A DNA stretch of 64,000 nucleotides. Origin: Posidonia oceanica (lineage: Eukaryota; Streptophyta; Magnoliopsida; Alismatales; Posidoniaceae). Below the pieces are notes generated by a model. The model worked only from the letters and a program-made list of their open reading frames with translations. It ran no database searches and was not told where the DNA came from. The stretch is taken from NCBI GenBank assembly GCA_037176725.1, contig JAZBRS010000026.1:148377501-148441500 (forward strand). Reading direction: 5' to 3'. The position numbers and the translations under genes are program-made. Shown here piece after piece: positions 47,350 through 59,951 of the stretch. The first letter of the stretch is position 1. Each line of letters starts with the position of its first letter.

Positions 47350-49021
47350 CATAGTGTTTTGTGGTGCTTTGAAATGATTTTCGAAATGGTTTTCCAAAAG
47401 AGATTTAGAAAAGAAATACATAAGCTTTGTAAAGGTTTTGGAAAGTGTTTTCCTGTGTTTTCTATTTGTGGAGACCAAGAGGCCGTAAAATTGTGCTAGT
47501 GGATCCAAGGGAATAATACCTTTGTAGAAGTTAAGCACAAGTCCGAGGTTGAGGTCCGAGAACCAAGAGGTTGAGGAATCATGACAGCGGACCCAAGGGG
47601 TATGATACCTCTATGCAGCTGGGTGTGATGTCTGAGGATGAGGTTCTAGAGCCAATAGGCTGGAGGGTCATGTTGCCGGGACCACGGAGTATGTTGAGAC
47701 TCCTGGGTAGTCGAGCACGATCGACTAGGCTGAGGTTCGAGGGTTGAAGTGTCGTCCGAACCTGATGGTATTGTGGTAGCGGACCCAGGAGGTAGGATAC
47801 CTCTATGTAGTTGGGTATGATACTCTGGTTGCTCCGGGTACTGAGACTTGAGATGCTAGCTAGACCCGGAGGTGAGAGAGACTTTGGGTGCTCTGGGCTC
47901 TCTAAGACTAGGACCGAGAGGCCGAGGTTGAGGTCTGTGTGACCGAGAGATCGAGGACGAGGTCTAGTGAGGATGCCGAGAGGGTGGATCCTGTGGTATT
48001 TGGCCAGTACGGGTAGAGCATGTGCCATGTTTTTGGTAACGTCCTAAGAGAGGACAGCTTTCCTATGTGGTTAGCTTTGTTGAGGGTCCTTTAGAGAGGA
48101 GGGATACTGGGACAGGTAGGCTCCTCACAGGGTAGCTTATCCGTGGCAGTACAGTTTGGTGATTGATTGTGGCCAGTGTTGGTTACTTGGCGCTAGGCAA
48201 CACGACACACTGTTGTTTGGTTTTATGTTTGGTTTGGTGGTTGTTGTGGGTGTGCTGTTTGCAATAGAGAGCATTCAGACACCGTTGGCTGTTTGTTCCC
48301 CATAGAAAGTGTGTAGGTTCAGACTATGTGGTTTTGAGAACTCAAGATTGCTGAGTACTCCGTGCTATTTTGAGTTTTCAATAGTTTTGGTATTTGAGTT
48401 GTGGATGCATGCTCCTATGGGAAGATGTATCATGTTTTTTGTGCTGCGGTCATTGTGGCTTCGATATTGGAGAAGCATAATGGACCTAGTTTTGGACTTG
48501 ACTTGGTATAAAGTGACCATCTCAAGTATGCATAAGAGATTTGAAAAGATGCATATGGTTTTGGTTAAAAAAGAGAAAAATGGTTTTAAAAGGCATGTTT
48601 TAAAGGATTGTTATTACTTGTTGAGTAATAGTGGATTGCCTTGTTGAAGTTTGCTGGCTTCTAGGTGGAATGCCTGAGTTCTGTTGCTTTTGACGTGGTT
48701 ACACCTTGCTTTTCGGCATGGTTCTATTAAGTTGGTTTTGATGTGTGTTTAGGGTAGATGTGTGCTAGGTGACATTTTTGAGTGATCACTTATGTGTATT
48801 TTGTTGGTGTTTTCCGCAGGTACAGAATAGGAATAGGATTTCTTACTAGTGCACATAGAGAGGTGTCACTCTGCTACACATCAAGGATCTTAAGTAAGTA
48901 ATTTAATTTATTTACGTCGGTTATAGTAATTTAATTTATGCATTTGAATTTAATTTTCTGCAGTGATATTTGTTGATAAAAAAAAATGATTGTTAGGTAT
49001 TGTAACGACCGTGGTTGTTAT

Positions 49022-50690
49022 AGGTGAAAAGGTGGTAAAAGAGACTACCATGGGTATCACCTCATAAAATGAGAGAATATGTACCGTAGTAAAGAACAAG
49101 ATGGTTTGGGAATCTCAACCTCTCCCATTTTGGCATTTCCCTTAAATGCAATTATCTTTAGAAACTTTTTAGTGATCATCAAGGTAAGTGGTGAGATATT
49201 CTCCGAGCCAGATATCTCTCCAGTTGGCACGCAAACCAGCCTCCTAAACTCCTCTCGATCTAGCAAGGCTTGAAGTGCATCTACTTGATCTTCAATGCTT
49301 GTTTCTCCTTTTGTATTGGAAATGGAGATTTGTCACCTTCTGGAAGAATAAATGGGACTCCTGAAAAGCGGTCAAGTACCACTTTCTGGATCTCTACCAT
49401 TTGGCAAATACAAGAAATTCACTGTGGCCCGTATTATTCCTAGAATCCACAGCAATCTTGATGCTTACTTCCTCAGAGATCTCAACTACACTATCACCAT
49501 TCTCCCTAATCTTATTGAGCTAGTCAACTGTCGACATCAATAACGTGAGAGATAAGGCGAACTAGGATCTCCACCCAACCAAAAACTTTACTGTAAAAAG
49601 CTGTTTAATTTCATCTTAGATTGGAGTATTCGTTCCAAATTCACCTCTTGGATTTGGAGAAAAAAAAAAACTTCTAAAATACAAAATTTTTGCTTAGCTT
49701 GTCATGCATGATAAGACCCTCACTAGGACTAACCTTTCAGTGAGGTGATGGATAGGTGGCTCTAACTGCCCATTACATGATGCCCTCCCGGAGGACTTCA
49801 TTTTTTTTACTTTGCCCTTTAATGATTGAGGTTTGGAATTGAACAGGTTCACACCATTTCTGCTATTGATCAACTATTCTCGTTGATCTCTTTCATAAAT
49901 TCAACCTTGATTCCACTCTTTGGTCGTTTGTTGTGATATCTCTACTCTGGAATATCTTGGTGTCACGTAATAAGGTAGTTGTTAATGGTCTCACATGTTC
50001 AGTGAATGTTACTATTGACGATTCCATTTCTTTGGCTCTATGGTGGTCAGAAAATTTCAAGAACACTACTGAGGATGGATCAATCTCCTCCATTAACCTC
50101 AAGAAAGTAAAGATTTTCATGGAGGTCACCATTACCATCACTCCAATACAAGATATGGAGGAGGCTAGCAACCACGCTGACACTGTAGTTGTCCAGCAAG
50201 CCCAGGAGGACTCTACTGCTCCCACACCTTAGGATTCTGCTGCTCCCACACCTTGGGATGATGATCAAAATGAACGAAGTATTGATCTTATCATTGACGA
50301 TCTCGTTGACGATATCGAGGAATAGTTGCAATTCCTACGAGCTCGTGACACCCAGTTGTTGTTTTTCTGCTATTCCTCCAAGAGGCTCTATGCCTAAGCA
50401 TGTTTGAGTCATTGTGTTTCTTCATGTTCTCTCTGTTTGGAGTCTGCTGTTGGTTTGTTTGTCCAGCTGGTTTTTAATATTTGTGACGTTGTGTTTCTTT
50501 ATGTTCCCTCTGTTTGAGTCTGCAGTTTGTCGTTTCGCGATTTTTGTCTTCTGCAACAGCTTATTTGTTTTGTTTATTGTATTGCTTCCCACTATCCGGG
50601 GAAGCCCAATAAGCCGTATCTTCCGGTTGCGTGGTAATTCCATGATCAACCTTTTACTTATTACAACTACTCTCTTATAAAAAAGAATGT
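49022..50690 (+). pseudogene. LINE ORF2 C-terminal relic and 3' UTR
   Basis: Damaged frames carry the end of plant L1-type ORF2. KEQDGLGIS appears near 49,095 and a TKNFTVKS block near 49,580. A zinc-binding reverse-transcriptase region follows at about 49,640-49,820. WNILVSRNKVVVNG and SISLALWWSENFK are near 49,945-50,060. The last frame stops at about 50,230, and a 3' UTR-like region runs to an A-rich end near 50,690. Several frameshifts and stops are present. It may belong to the same old LINE as 44,037-44,293, but the middle of ORF2 is missing. Confidence 0.72.
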
Positions 50691-50699
50691 CGTACAAAA

Positions 50700-51412
50700 G
50701 TACTACAATGCATGTGCTAAAGGTGGTGAGAGAAAATTAGATTTTTTTCCTAAAGAAGTTTTAGTAGGATCAGATATAAAGTAGAATCCATTAATTTTTA
50801 GTAAATCCTATTTTATTTTTTAATAGTTTTAATTCATCAATTCATTAGTGTATTGTTTATTATTTTTGTTATGCAAGATTTTATATGAGTAATTTCCTTA
50901 ATGGTACCTTCAATTATACCTATTTTTCACTTCTCAGTACTTTTATTTATAAAACCATTCACTTTGATATCTTAAACTTGTATTATTTTTCAATTTATAA
51001 TAGTTGTGGTAACACACTTAAAATTTGACATGAAATGACAGTTATGTCATTCTTGTTTTATTTTTTCTCTAGGTTTACTCTACTCTCTTTATGTTCATTC
51101 TTCCTTTTCTTCCTCTTCTTTCTCGTGCTTCTCTTCTCTACGACGGTAAGGATTGTAAGGGTGATGGGAGCGATGGTAAGGATTGAGCGGCGACGAAAGT
51201 GAAAGTGTGGTGTGGCGTGGATTGAGCGGCGATGAAAGCGAAAGTGTGGTGTGGCGTGGATTGAGCAGTGATGGTATGATGTAGATTGAGCGGACCAGTA
51301 AAGGCTGAGCGGTGACGAGAGCGACGGTGTGGCGTTATGTGTCATGGACTGAGCGGCGACGGTGTGGCATGGACTGAGCATCAACGGTGCAGCAACGGTG
51401 GGTGTAACGACC
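50700..51412. other. AT-rich spacer then 39-bp repeat
   Basis: No gene. Between about 51,170 and 51,300 GATTGAGCGG recurs at 51,181, 51,220 and 51,259 (39-bp period), followed by looser copies of GACTGAGC up to 51,380. GTGGG at 51,408-51,412 precedes LTR C and is the left half of the target duplication of element P. Confidence 0.6.
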
Positions 51413-54387
51413 TGCCTAGTCGCTACCTCTCAACTTAGCTACATTTTTTATTTTTATCTTTTTTTTAGCATTTATAAACTACAGAACTAAATTCCCACAA
51501 TGCAATAAAGCAAAAATAAATAAAACTATCTCACTTACCCAGAAACCTTGATGTGTGGCAGCATGACTCCTTCTATGTGCACTAGCAAAAATAGTTCCTA
51601 TCTTGCACCTGTGGAAACACCAAAACCAAAGCACACGTGAGTGACCACTCAAGACGGTCACCTGGCACACACCCCACTTAAACCACTCAACAAACAATGC
51701 TGAGGGAACCGACGTAAACACGCCGTAAACCAACAAGCATAGACGTCCCACCTGGACACTGCAACAACTCAACAGGGCAACCGACTATTGCCCAGCCAAC
51801 AGCAAAACCATAAAACAATGCCATTGAAATCATTTTTCTCTTTTCCTTTCAAAATCACATGCATGCTCTTTCAAAAACTTTTATGCATACTTGAAATGGC
51901 CACTCTAGCCACATCAAGCGCAAAACCACACACCCAAACTCACAGCCAAGTCTCATGCACTCACTGGGCGGACCAGATAGCCAACAATGTCTGAATACTC
52001 TCAATTGCATTTAAAACACGCAACACAACAAGCATCAAAGTCAAACACAGGGCCACATTAGCCAAACCACAACATCACATAGGTGCGCAGCAAACAAAAC
52101 CAATACTGAGACACTACTCAGCAAAACACATGGTCCATCATGGACCAAAAGCCAACTACGAGCCATTGCTCGGCAAACAAGGTCTACTCTAGACCAGAGC
52201 CTGATTCCCTGAACCAGGACTCAGCAAAACCACAAACATACAAGCACTGGCTACAAGCAGTCACCGAAGTGTACTACACTGGCACGGACAGGGCGCACCT
52301 ATCTGTCTCGAAGTCCAACCTCCTCGGTAGGACCCCTCAACGTGTTGTGTTGCCTGGTGCCAAACAACCAACACTGGCCACAAGTAGCCACCGAAGTGCA
52401 CTGCACTGCCACAGACAATCACCCTATGGAGGAGTCTGCCCGTCCCGGCATCCTCCCACCTGAAGGAGCCTCAAAAGCTAACCCCACCTGGGAAAGCTGC
52501 TCACCCCACCTGGGCAAGCTGCTCACCCCACCTGGGCAAGCTGTCCCCTCTCCGAGGACAAACCACAGGGTACGCTTTATCGGCATTCTAGCTTAGAGCT
52601 TGAACCTTTAGAAGCACCTCCTCCTAGGCTCCGACAGCACCCACAAGTCTCGGTACCCGTAACAACTAGGGTATCACACCCAGCTACGTAAGAGTATCAT
52701 ACCTCCCATGTCCACTGCCATGATACCACTAGGTATGGACAGTACCTCGACCCACAGTCCTCGACCTAGGTGATGTGTAAGACACACCAGGAATGTAGTC
52801 ACATTCCTGGGTCTTGACAACACAACCCCAAGTATCTTGGCCTACAACCAAAATCATTGCAAAATCATTTTAAAACCATATTCATCTTTCCTTTTTAAAA
52901 CTCATTTAGAAAACTATTTCAAAATCCATTAATATCGCATCTCAAGACATAGCCCAGACAGTTCCTCTGTCAGGCCCAGAAAGACCATACAAAACCCAGA
53001 GCAACGGTTTCGAAGTCCCATTGAACTTACAAGACTGGACACCAAGTCAACAACTCATCCTAGGGTTAAACATGAACCCTAAAGTCCATCTAATCCATTT
53101 AGGAGAGAACTTAGTAGTTCTAAGTTCTATAGTCTTTTATATTAAATACAACACTCAGGGAATCTTACTAATTGATTTTAGGCATTCCCTAAAATCATTC
53201 TAATGATTATCCTAATCATTAATGTGTCATACTTACCTACATGATTAATACACTAATTAACACATCCCAACTTACCCAAAATAACCCTAAATACCCCAAG
53301 AATACAGGCAAGGTCTGGTTCGGCAGACCAATTTGGATCGGTTGATTGGACCAGCAACCTAGGCTCACATCCAGGGCCTGGTTCGGTAGATCGTTTCCAA
53401 ACGGTCGTCCGGACCAAGGTTCTTTCCTCCATCTTAGGAATCAAATCAGTATACCGAACCTATTTTGGTATACTGATTTCTGGGTTCAGAGAATCTAGAC
53501 GGCATGATCGGCATACCAAAATATTTCGGTATGGCGAATCAGTCGACTGTCAAGAATACAGAGGCCGAATCCAAAAATAGCCCTAGATGGGGATGGCCAG
53601 TGATCTCACCACAGGCCACCAAAACACACAAGCCACATATCCAAACAAAGATCTCGAGATGATCTACGACTTGAGACAAGAAACACAAAGATCCGTTGGA
53701 CGGATCACAAGAAATCACCAATCAAAACACACAGGCACTATTCACAGCACTATTCATCCGTGAATGGCCTTAAAGCACAAATCACACCACACAAGCCCAA
53801 CAATTACATGCAATACACCAAAATGAAGATCGAGAGATGATCTATCGTTTGGGATAAGAATCATCTCAATCCATTGCATGTGGGCCAAGAAAACACAAAA
53901 CAAAGCATTCACATACATAGGGCAAGCACAGAGCATCCGAGCCATTAAAGCACCATTAAAACTCCATAAAATCACCATAAATCCTCCAAGCATCCACACA
54001 TCCAAGACCACACTATCATGCCCCTAGGAATCACATGAGCACAAGGACAAGGAATCTAAGGGGCGTGTACCTTGCACTGGCGACGCGACAACGACAACGA
54101 ACGGTAACACAACCTCTCCTCCTCCACTGCAAGCTTCGGATCTCCTCCTCTCCTCTTGGTGGCAATGGCGGCGGTGCGGGCGCGGCGACGGCACTCCACC
54201 TCCGTCTCCATCTCACTGTCTCTCTCGCACTCTCCCTCTCTCATTCCCTGTCTCTCCCCTACCAAAGAAGAGGGAGAAGAAGGATAAGAATGGGAAAAAG
54301 GAGGGAAAGGAAGACGGAGTAAGTGAGAAGCCACTCGCGAGCACAAAACCACAACCACTCAACCACTTCCAAATCTGGGTCGTTACA
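51413..54387 (-). repeat. 3' LTR of element P (LTR copy C)
   Basis: It is 2,975 bp. Plus-strand ends are TGTAACGACC and GGTCGTTACA, a perfect 10-bp inverted pair. It aligns with D along nearly all its length. It carries CCCACCTGGGCAAGCTGCTCA-like 24-bp repeats at 52,480-52,550, the hairpin cassette at 53,310-53,545 and a GC/CT-rich start region at 54,030-54,330. Confidence 0.92.
53310..53545. repeat. Hairpin cassette of LTR copy C
   Basis: Four or so modules of the type TTCGGTAGACC...GGTCGTCCGGACC follow one another. The clearest is a perfect 13-bp stem, AAATCAGTATACC at 53,443-53,455 with GGTATACTGATTT at 53,467-53,479, enclosing an 11-nt loop. Equivalent modules lie at 59,035-59,270 (D), 62,010-62,164 (E) and 63,330-63,545 (F). 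Confidence 0.8.
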
Positions 54388-54426
54388 TCCTAACCACCTT
54401 AAAAGAATTTTGCCCCCAAAATTTAC
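54388..54426 (-). other. Polypurine tract of element P
   Basis: The minus strand has TTTTGGGGGCAAAATTC followed by TTTTAAGGTGGTTAGGA and then the LTR start TGTAACGACC. From memory, Del/Tekay Gypsy elements have a GGGACGAAATTTCTTTAAGG tract in this place, so P is assigned to that clade by inference. Confidence 0.75.
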
Positions 54427-57400
54427 GAGGTGAAAAGCCAAGGGTACCAAACTCGGATGTCAAACTCACGATCCTAGACAAACAGCACAACGATGCAGCC
54501 TAAAACTCAAGATCAACAGGAGAAATCTAAGCTCCACCAGCCATCTCATCCTGCAAAGGTCTTGAGCGACACCAAAGACTTAGCTCTCCTCGAGTCCATA
54601 CTCTACCAAATTCCTAGGTTGTGGCCCCTTCAGGGCACAGAAACTCCAATCACCACCTCACCTCAGCGTCTCTAGAGTCACGAAGCATACTGAGCCGCTC
54701 TAGCAGACACGCAGATTACAGGGATGACCAGGTGCAACCAGATATCACCAGCACCCACTGCGCTACTCTGATGCACAACCTGATCAGCAACAACTCAAAC
54801 TCCACACCACATGCTCAGTAACATCTCTCATCTCTCCAGGGATATCTTCTCCAATCCATGGCGCGAGAGAAATCCAGCTACTGAGACACAACAAAGCTCT
54901 TCACGGATCTAGAGTGCACCAACAGATCAGCAAATCAAGCGCTATCTGTCTTTAGGAACTACTTCCTAGACCGACACTCCACCTGATCCAGAGCACAACC
55001 ACCTCTGTGGCCAACACAAATCACATGGGTCGGATAGTTCCACTTGTGATTCTCCGACTGACAAGAACCACAAGTCTCCATGTTGCCTCACCGCAACAGA
55101 AACTTATCCCAACCCAAGGGAAAGTTGGTGAGATTCGTCATGACCCGCTACTATGGCAGCCTTGCAGCTTTATACGTTAGCCAACTAAAATACATGTAGA
55201 CCACAAGAGTCACTATTTCTAGTGAAACGACCACCACCATTGGTAAGGACCACTTGGAAGTCACACTCGAATGAGTCTTAAAGCGACTCCCCGCAACCTA
55301 GTCCAAACCAACACGAGCTGTTCCTCCTTCCTAGCTAACCCATCCAAAGTGCCACTATCTTAGAGATGCCTCTATTGGATCCCCGAGAATAGTTCACTTA
55401 GACCAAGAAACAACCGATTGGAGGAAACACCTGGGCTCACACCCAGCAGCTCGACCCGCTGCGCCAACTAGGCAAGATGGGAAGCCAACCTCACAGGCTC
55501 AACCCCATCCCTATTGCGGAAAGAAAACCAAGGCAACCAAGGGAGAAAAAATTTCCACAGATCGAACAACACAACACCATTTGACCCACCCACAAATAAG
55601 AAAAACAAATGGACATCCAAACAGGATACCCCAACCAACACACAGCAAACAACACACTGGGCTACACCATTCCATGGCCAAGCCCCCAAACAAAATGCGC
55701 GTGGCACAATCGCACAGCACCAAGGCGCGACTCCCACGCGCAACACCTTTTAGATAACTCTATCCTCAAACAGAATATCCGGAACGACCACCCACATCCA
55801 GAGACCCACCAAAGTCACCCGGAACCAACAATGCATAGCTGGGGACTCACACAGTCACCCAGAAACCACAACAACCACCTGGGGACCCATAAAGTCACCC
55901 AGGAACACCAACAAACATTTGGGAAGCCTCTCGCTTCACCTAGAAACAACAACAGACATCTGGGAAGCCTCACGCTTCACCTAGAAACAACAACAGACAT
56001 CTGGGAAGCCTCATGCTTCACCCAAAAACAACAACAAGCATCTGGGAAGCTTCACGCTTCACCCAGAAACGACAACAGACATCTGGGAAGCCTCACGCTT
56101 CACCCAGAAACAACAACAGACATCTGGGAAGCCTCACTCTTCACCCAAAAACGACAATAGACATCTGGGAAGCCTCACGCATCACCTAGAAACGACAATA
56201 GACATCTGGGAAGCCTCACGCTTCACCCAGAAATGATAACAGACATTTGGGAAGCCTCACGCTTCACCCAGAAATGACAACAGATATCTAGGAAGCCTCT
56301 CGCTTCACCTAGAAATGACAATAAACATCTAGGAAGCCTCACGCTTCACCTAGAAACAACAACAGGAGGACGGAGCTGTAGGCATCCTCCATACACACGA
56401 CAACCACGACGACAGACAGGATGCCACAACCAACAGGCAAAGCAAGAAACAAACAGCAAGCAAGGGCAAACAACAAGCAAAGGCAAATAACCACAATCGT
56501 GGAGGGCCACACAAGGGGCAGACAACTACTGCACCCCCTTTGACAAAACAAAACCACCCAGGAGCAACCACACACAATTGGGAAGCCTCACGCTTCACCC
56601 AGATGCAACAACAGGTGGATGAAACTTCAGGCATCCTCCGCACCAACAACAAAACAAGCAACAACAAACAACAGCAAACGTGGAGGTCACACAAGAGGCA
56701 GTCACCCACTGCACCTCTCCCTCCACGACCAAACACCCAACAACCCAGCAACAGATGGTGGCAAAGCAAACATGTCCTCTGGTCGGCTGATGTGGGGTGC
56801 CTAACCACCTTAAAAGGAACAAGGCACCACACCACAAAATCCATCAAGCATCAGTAGTAATACTTTCTCTGCCTACCGTAACCATAACACACTAGCCAGA
56901 CCAGTACGTACAGTAGACGTGCATAACTCCAGGTGACACGACTCATCTAGCCTTATACACAACAGGGTCTCCTACCCTGCATACCAGCACTGAGTCTTGC
57001 CCAGAAAACAACTGCCACCACGCCCACGAGCCACACGGTGCTCAATCCACACAAAACTAGTGGACAACACCCAAAACCACGCTCCACGGAGTTGAAGAGC
57101 TAAAGCGAACCGCTCAACGCGAGCAAACACAGCTTCGCGCTCCAATTGCTCCCTCAAAGTAGTTCCAATAGACGGCAATCTCGAAACCAAACCACTGGAA
57201 ACCTTCCAATAAGGAGTCGATGTCTACTTCCACAAACAAGCAGACCGTCACTTTCAGGTTCCACGTGGTGTCCCACGAATCAACCTTGCCATCACTGGAG
57301 CCAGAGGCGAAGACACTCTCCAATGCCACAAGCAAGAAGATCAAGAAAATCAATAAAAACAAGGTGCAGGAATGCATGATAAGCAAATCTATGGAGTCAC

Positions 57401-57442
57401 CTGACCAGACATCCCTAGGCTAGTGCTCCTAGTGAACCTAGT
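54427..57442 (-). other. Non-coding interior of element P
   Basis: About 3 kb without stop-tolerant matches to gag, protease, RT or integrase on either strand. Apart from the 41-bp array, the composition is even and the short frames are unmatched. The region presumably keeps packaging signals. Confidence 0.65.
55835..56365. repeat. 41-bp minisatellite, about 13 units
   Basis: GGGAAGC starts at 55,921, 55,962, 56,003, 56,044, 56,085 and 56,126, an exact 41-bp period that continues on both sides. The unit is roughly CATCTGGGAAGCCTCACGCT followed by a CACCCAGAAACAACAACAGA half. A stray copy lies at about 56,578-56,615. The period is not a multiple of three, so open frames over it are not coding. 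Confidence 0.93.
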
Positions 57443-57455
57443 GCTCTGATACCAA
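57443..57455 (-). other. Primer-binding site of element P (initiator Met tRNA)
   Basis: The minus strand reads TTGGTATCAGAGC, the exact plant Met-tRNA site, three bases inside the LTR D boundary. Confidence 0.93.
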
Positions 57456-57457
57456 TC

Positions 57458-59951
57458 AGTAACAACCCGCCCAGTTGCTACCTCTCAACCTAGCTACATT
57501 TTTCATTTTTATATTTTTATTAGCATTTATAAACTATAGAACTAAATTCTCATAATGCAATAAAGCAGAAATAAATAAAACTATCTCACTTACCCAGAAA
57601 CCCTGATGTGTGGTAGCGTGACTCCTTCTATGTGCACTAGCAAGAACAGCTCCTATCCTGTACCTACAGAAACACCAAAACCATACAGCCTAGTCCCACG
57701 CATTCACTAGGCAGACCAGATAGCCAATAGTGTTTGACTGCTCTCAATTGCATCCGGAACACGCAACACAGCAAGCACCAAAGTCAAACACAGGGCCACA
57801 TTGGCCAAACCACAACGCCACATAGGCGCGCAGCAAACAAAACCAATACTGAGACACTGCTCAGTAAAACACATGGTCCATCATGGACCAAAAGCTAACC
57901 ACGAGCCATTTTTCGGCAAACAAGGTCTACTCTAGACCAGAGCCTGATTCCCTGAACCAGGACTTAGCAAAACCACACACACACAAGCACTGGCCACAAG
58001 CAGCCGCCGAAGCGCACTGCACTACCACCGACATGGTGCACCTATCCATCCCGAAGTCCAACCTCCTCGGCAGGACCCCTCAACGTGTCGTGTTGCCTGG
58101 CGCCAAGCAATCAACACTAGCCACAAGCAACAACCGATTTGCACTACACTGCCAAGGACAACCACCTTGTGGAGGAGTCTGCCCGTCCCGGCGTCCTCCC
58201 ACCTGAAGGAGCCTCAAAAGCTAAGCCCACTTGGGAAAGCTTCTCACCCCACCTGTGCAAGCTATCCCCTCTCTGAGGACAAACCACAGGGTACGCTCTA
58301 TCAGTGTCCGAGCTCAGTGCTCGGACCTTTAGAGGCACCTCCTTCTAGGCTCTGATAACACCCACAAGTCTCGGTACCTGTAACAACTAGGGTATCACAC
58401 CCAACTACGCAGGAGTATCATAACTCTCGTGTCCGCTGCCACGATACCACTAGGTACGGACGGTACCTTGACCCACAGACCTCAATCTAGGTGATGTGTT
58501 TGACATACCAGGAACATAGTCACATTCCCAGGTCCTGGCAACACAACCCCAAGTATCTAGGCCCACAACCAAAATCAATGCAAAATCATTTTAAAACCAT
58601 ATTCATCTTTCCTTTTTAAAACTCCTTTAGAAAACTATTTCAAAATCCATTAAAATCGCATCTCAAGACATAGCCCAGACAGCTCCCCTGTCAGGCTCAG
58701 AAAGACCATACAAAACCCAGAGCAACGGTCTCGAAGTCCCCATTGAACTTACAAGACTGGACACCAAGTCAACAACTCATCCTAGGGTTAAGCATGAACC
58801 CTAAAGTCCATCTAATTCATTTAGGAAAGAACTTAGTAGTTCTAAGTTCTATAGTCTTTTATATTAAAAACAACATCCAGGGAATCTTACTAATTTATTT
58901 TAGGCATTCCTTAGAATCATTCTAATGATTATCCTATTCATTAATGTGTCATACTTACCAACATTATTAATACACTAATTAACACATCCCAACTTACCCA
59001 AAACAACCCTAAAATACCCTAGGAATAGTGGCAAGGTCTGGTTCAGCAGACCAATTTGGATCGGTCGACCGGACCAGCAACCTAGACACACATCCAAGTC
59101 TTGGTTCGGTAGACCATTTCCAAATGGTCGATCGGACTAGGGTTCTGTCCTCCATCTCAGGAACCAAATCGGTATACCAAACCTATTTCGGTATACCAAT
59201 TTCTGTGTTCAGAGACTCCAGACAGCATGATCGGCATACCGAAATATTTCAGCATAGCGAATCAGTCGACTGTTAAGAACATAGAGGCCAAACCCAAAAA
59301 TCGCCCCAAATGGGGAAGATCGGAGATCTCACCACACACCATCAAAACACCCAAGTCACATACCCAAACGAAGATCTCGAGACGATCTACGACTTGGGAC
59401 AAGAAACACAAAGATCTGTTGGACGGATTATAAGAAATCACCAATCAAAACACACAGGCACTATTCACGACACTATTCATCCATGAATGGTCCTAAAACA
59501 CAAATCATACTACACAAGCCCAAAAATTACATGCAATATACCAAAATGAAGATCGAGAGATGATCTATCATTTGGGACAAGAACCATCTCAATCCATTGC
59601 ATGTGGGCCAAGAAAATACAAAATAAAGCATTCACATACATAGGGCAAGCACAGAGCATCCGAGCTAATAAAACACCATTAAAACTCCATAAAATCACCA
59701 TAAATCCTCTAAGCATCCACACATCCAAAACCACACTATCAAGCCCCTAGGAATCACGTAAGCACATGGTGAAGGAATCTAAGGGGCGTGTACCTTGCAC
59801 TGGCGATGCGACAATGGCGACGCAACCTCTCCTCCTCCATTGCAAGCTCCGAATCTCCTCCTAGTGGCAATGGCGGCAGCGTAGCGACGGTGCTCCCCCT
59901 TCCTCTCCATCTCACTGTCTCTCTTGCACTCTCCCCCTCTCATTCCCTGTC
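57458..59951 (-). repeat. 5' LTR of element P (LTR copy D), outer end lost
   Basis: It aligns to LTR C from the inner end (AGTAACAACCCGCCC, a decayed TGTAACGACC) to CATTCCCTGTC at 59,951. The last about 135 bp seen in C (54,253-54,387) are missing because LTR E starts at 59,952. A hairpin cassette lies at 59,035-59,270. Confidence 0.9.

Larger units (their letters stand above)
44295..49021 (+). mobile_element. LTR copy B (family 1), left edge approximate
   Basis: From about 45,540 it aligns to copies A and E: CCAGAACTTAAGGTTCTG, then ACTTCAAGACC, then the GGACCCAAGGGGTATGATACC blocks at 47,590-47,800. The end at 48,760-49,021 holds GATCACTTATGTG, CTAGTGCACATAG and GGTTGTTATA. A TATATATA box lies at about 44,374. 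Its left end is not defined by a clear TG start. The LTR is split by an H-family solo LTR (46,051-47,349). No primer-binding site follows, so B is a solo or broken LTR. Confidence 0.75.
51413..59951 (-). mobile_element. Element P: non-autonomous family-1 LTR retrotransposon
   Basis: This minus-strand element has 3' LTR C (51,413-54,387), a 3.07-kb interior, a Met-tRNA primer-binding site and 5' LTR D (57,458-59,951, cut by LTR E). A Del/Tekay-like polypurine tract lies next to LTR C. The interior has no gag or pol frame, only minisatellite and short unmatched frames, so P depended on a relative. Its right end should lie beyond the window. Confidence 0.88.

Noticed and set aside
55609..56160. 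A 183-codon frame over the 41-bp array
   Set aside because: Period not a multiple of three, frame broken in later units, no match.
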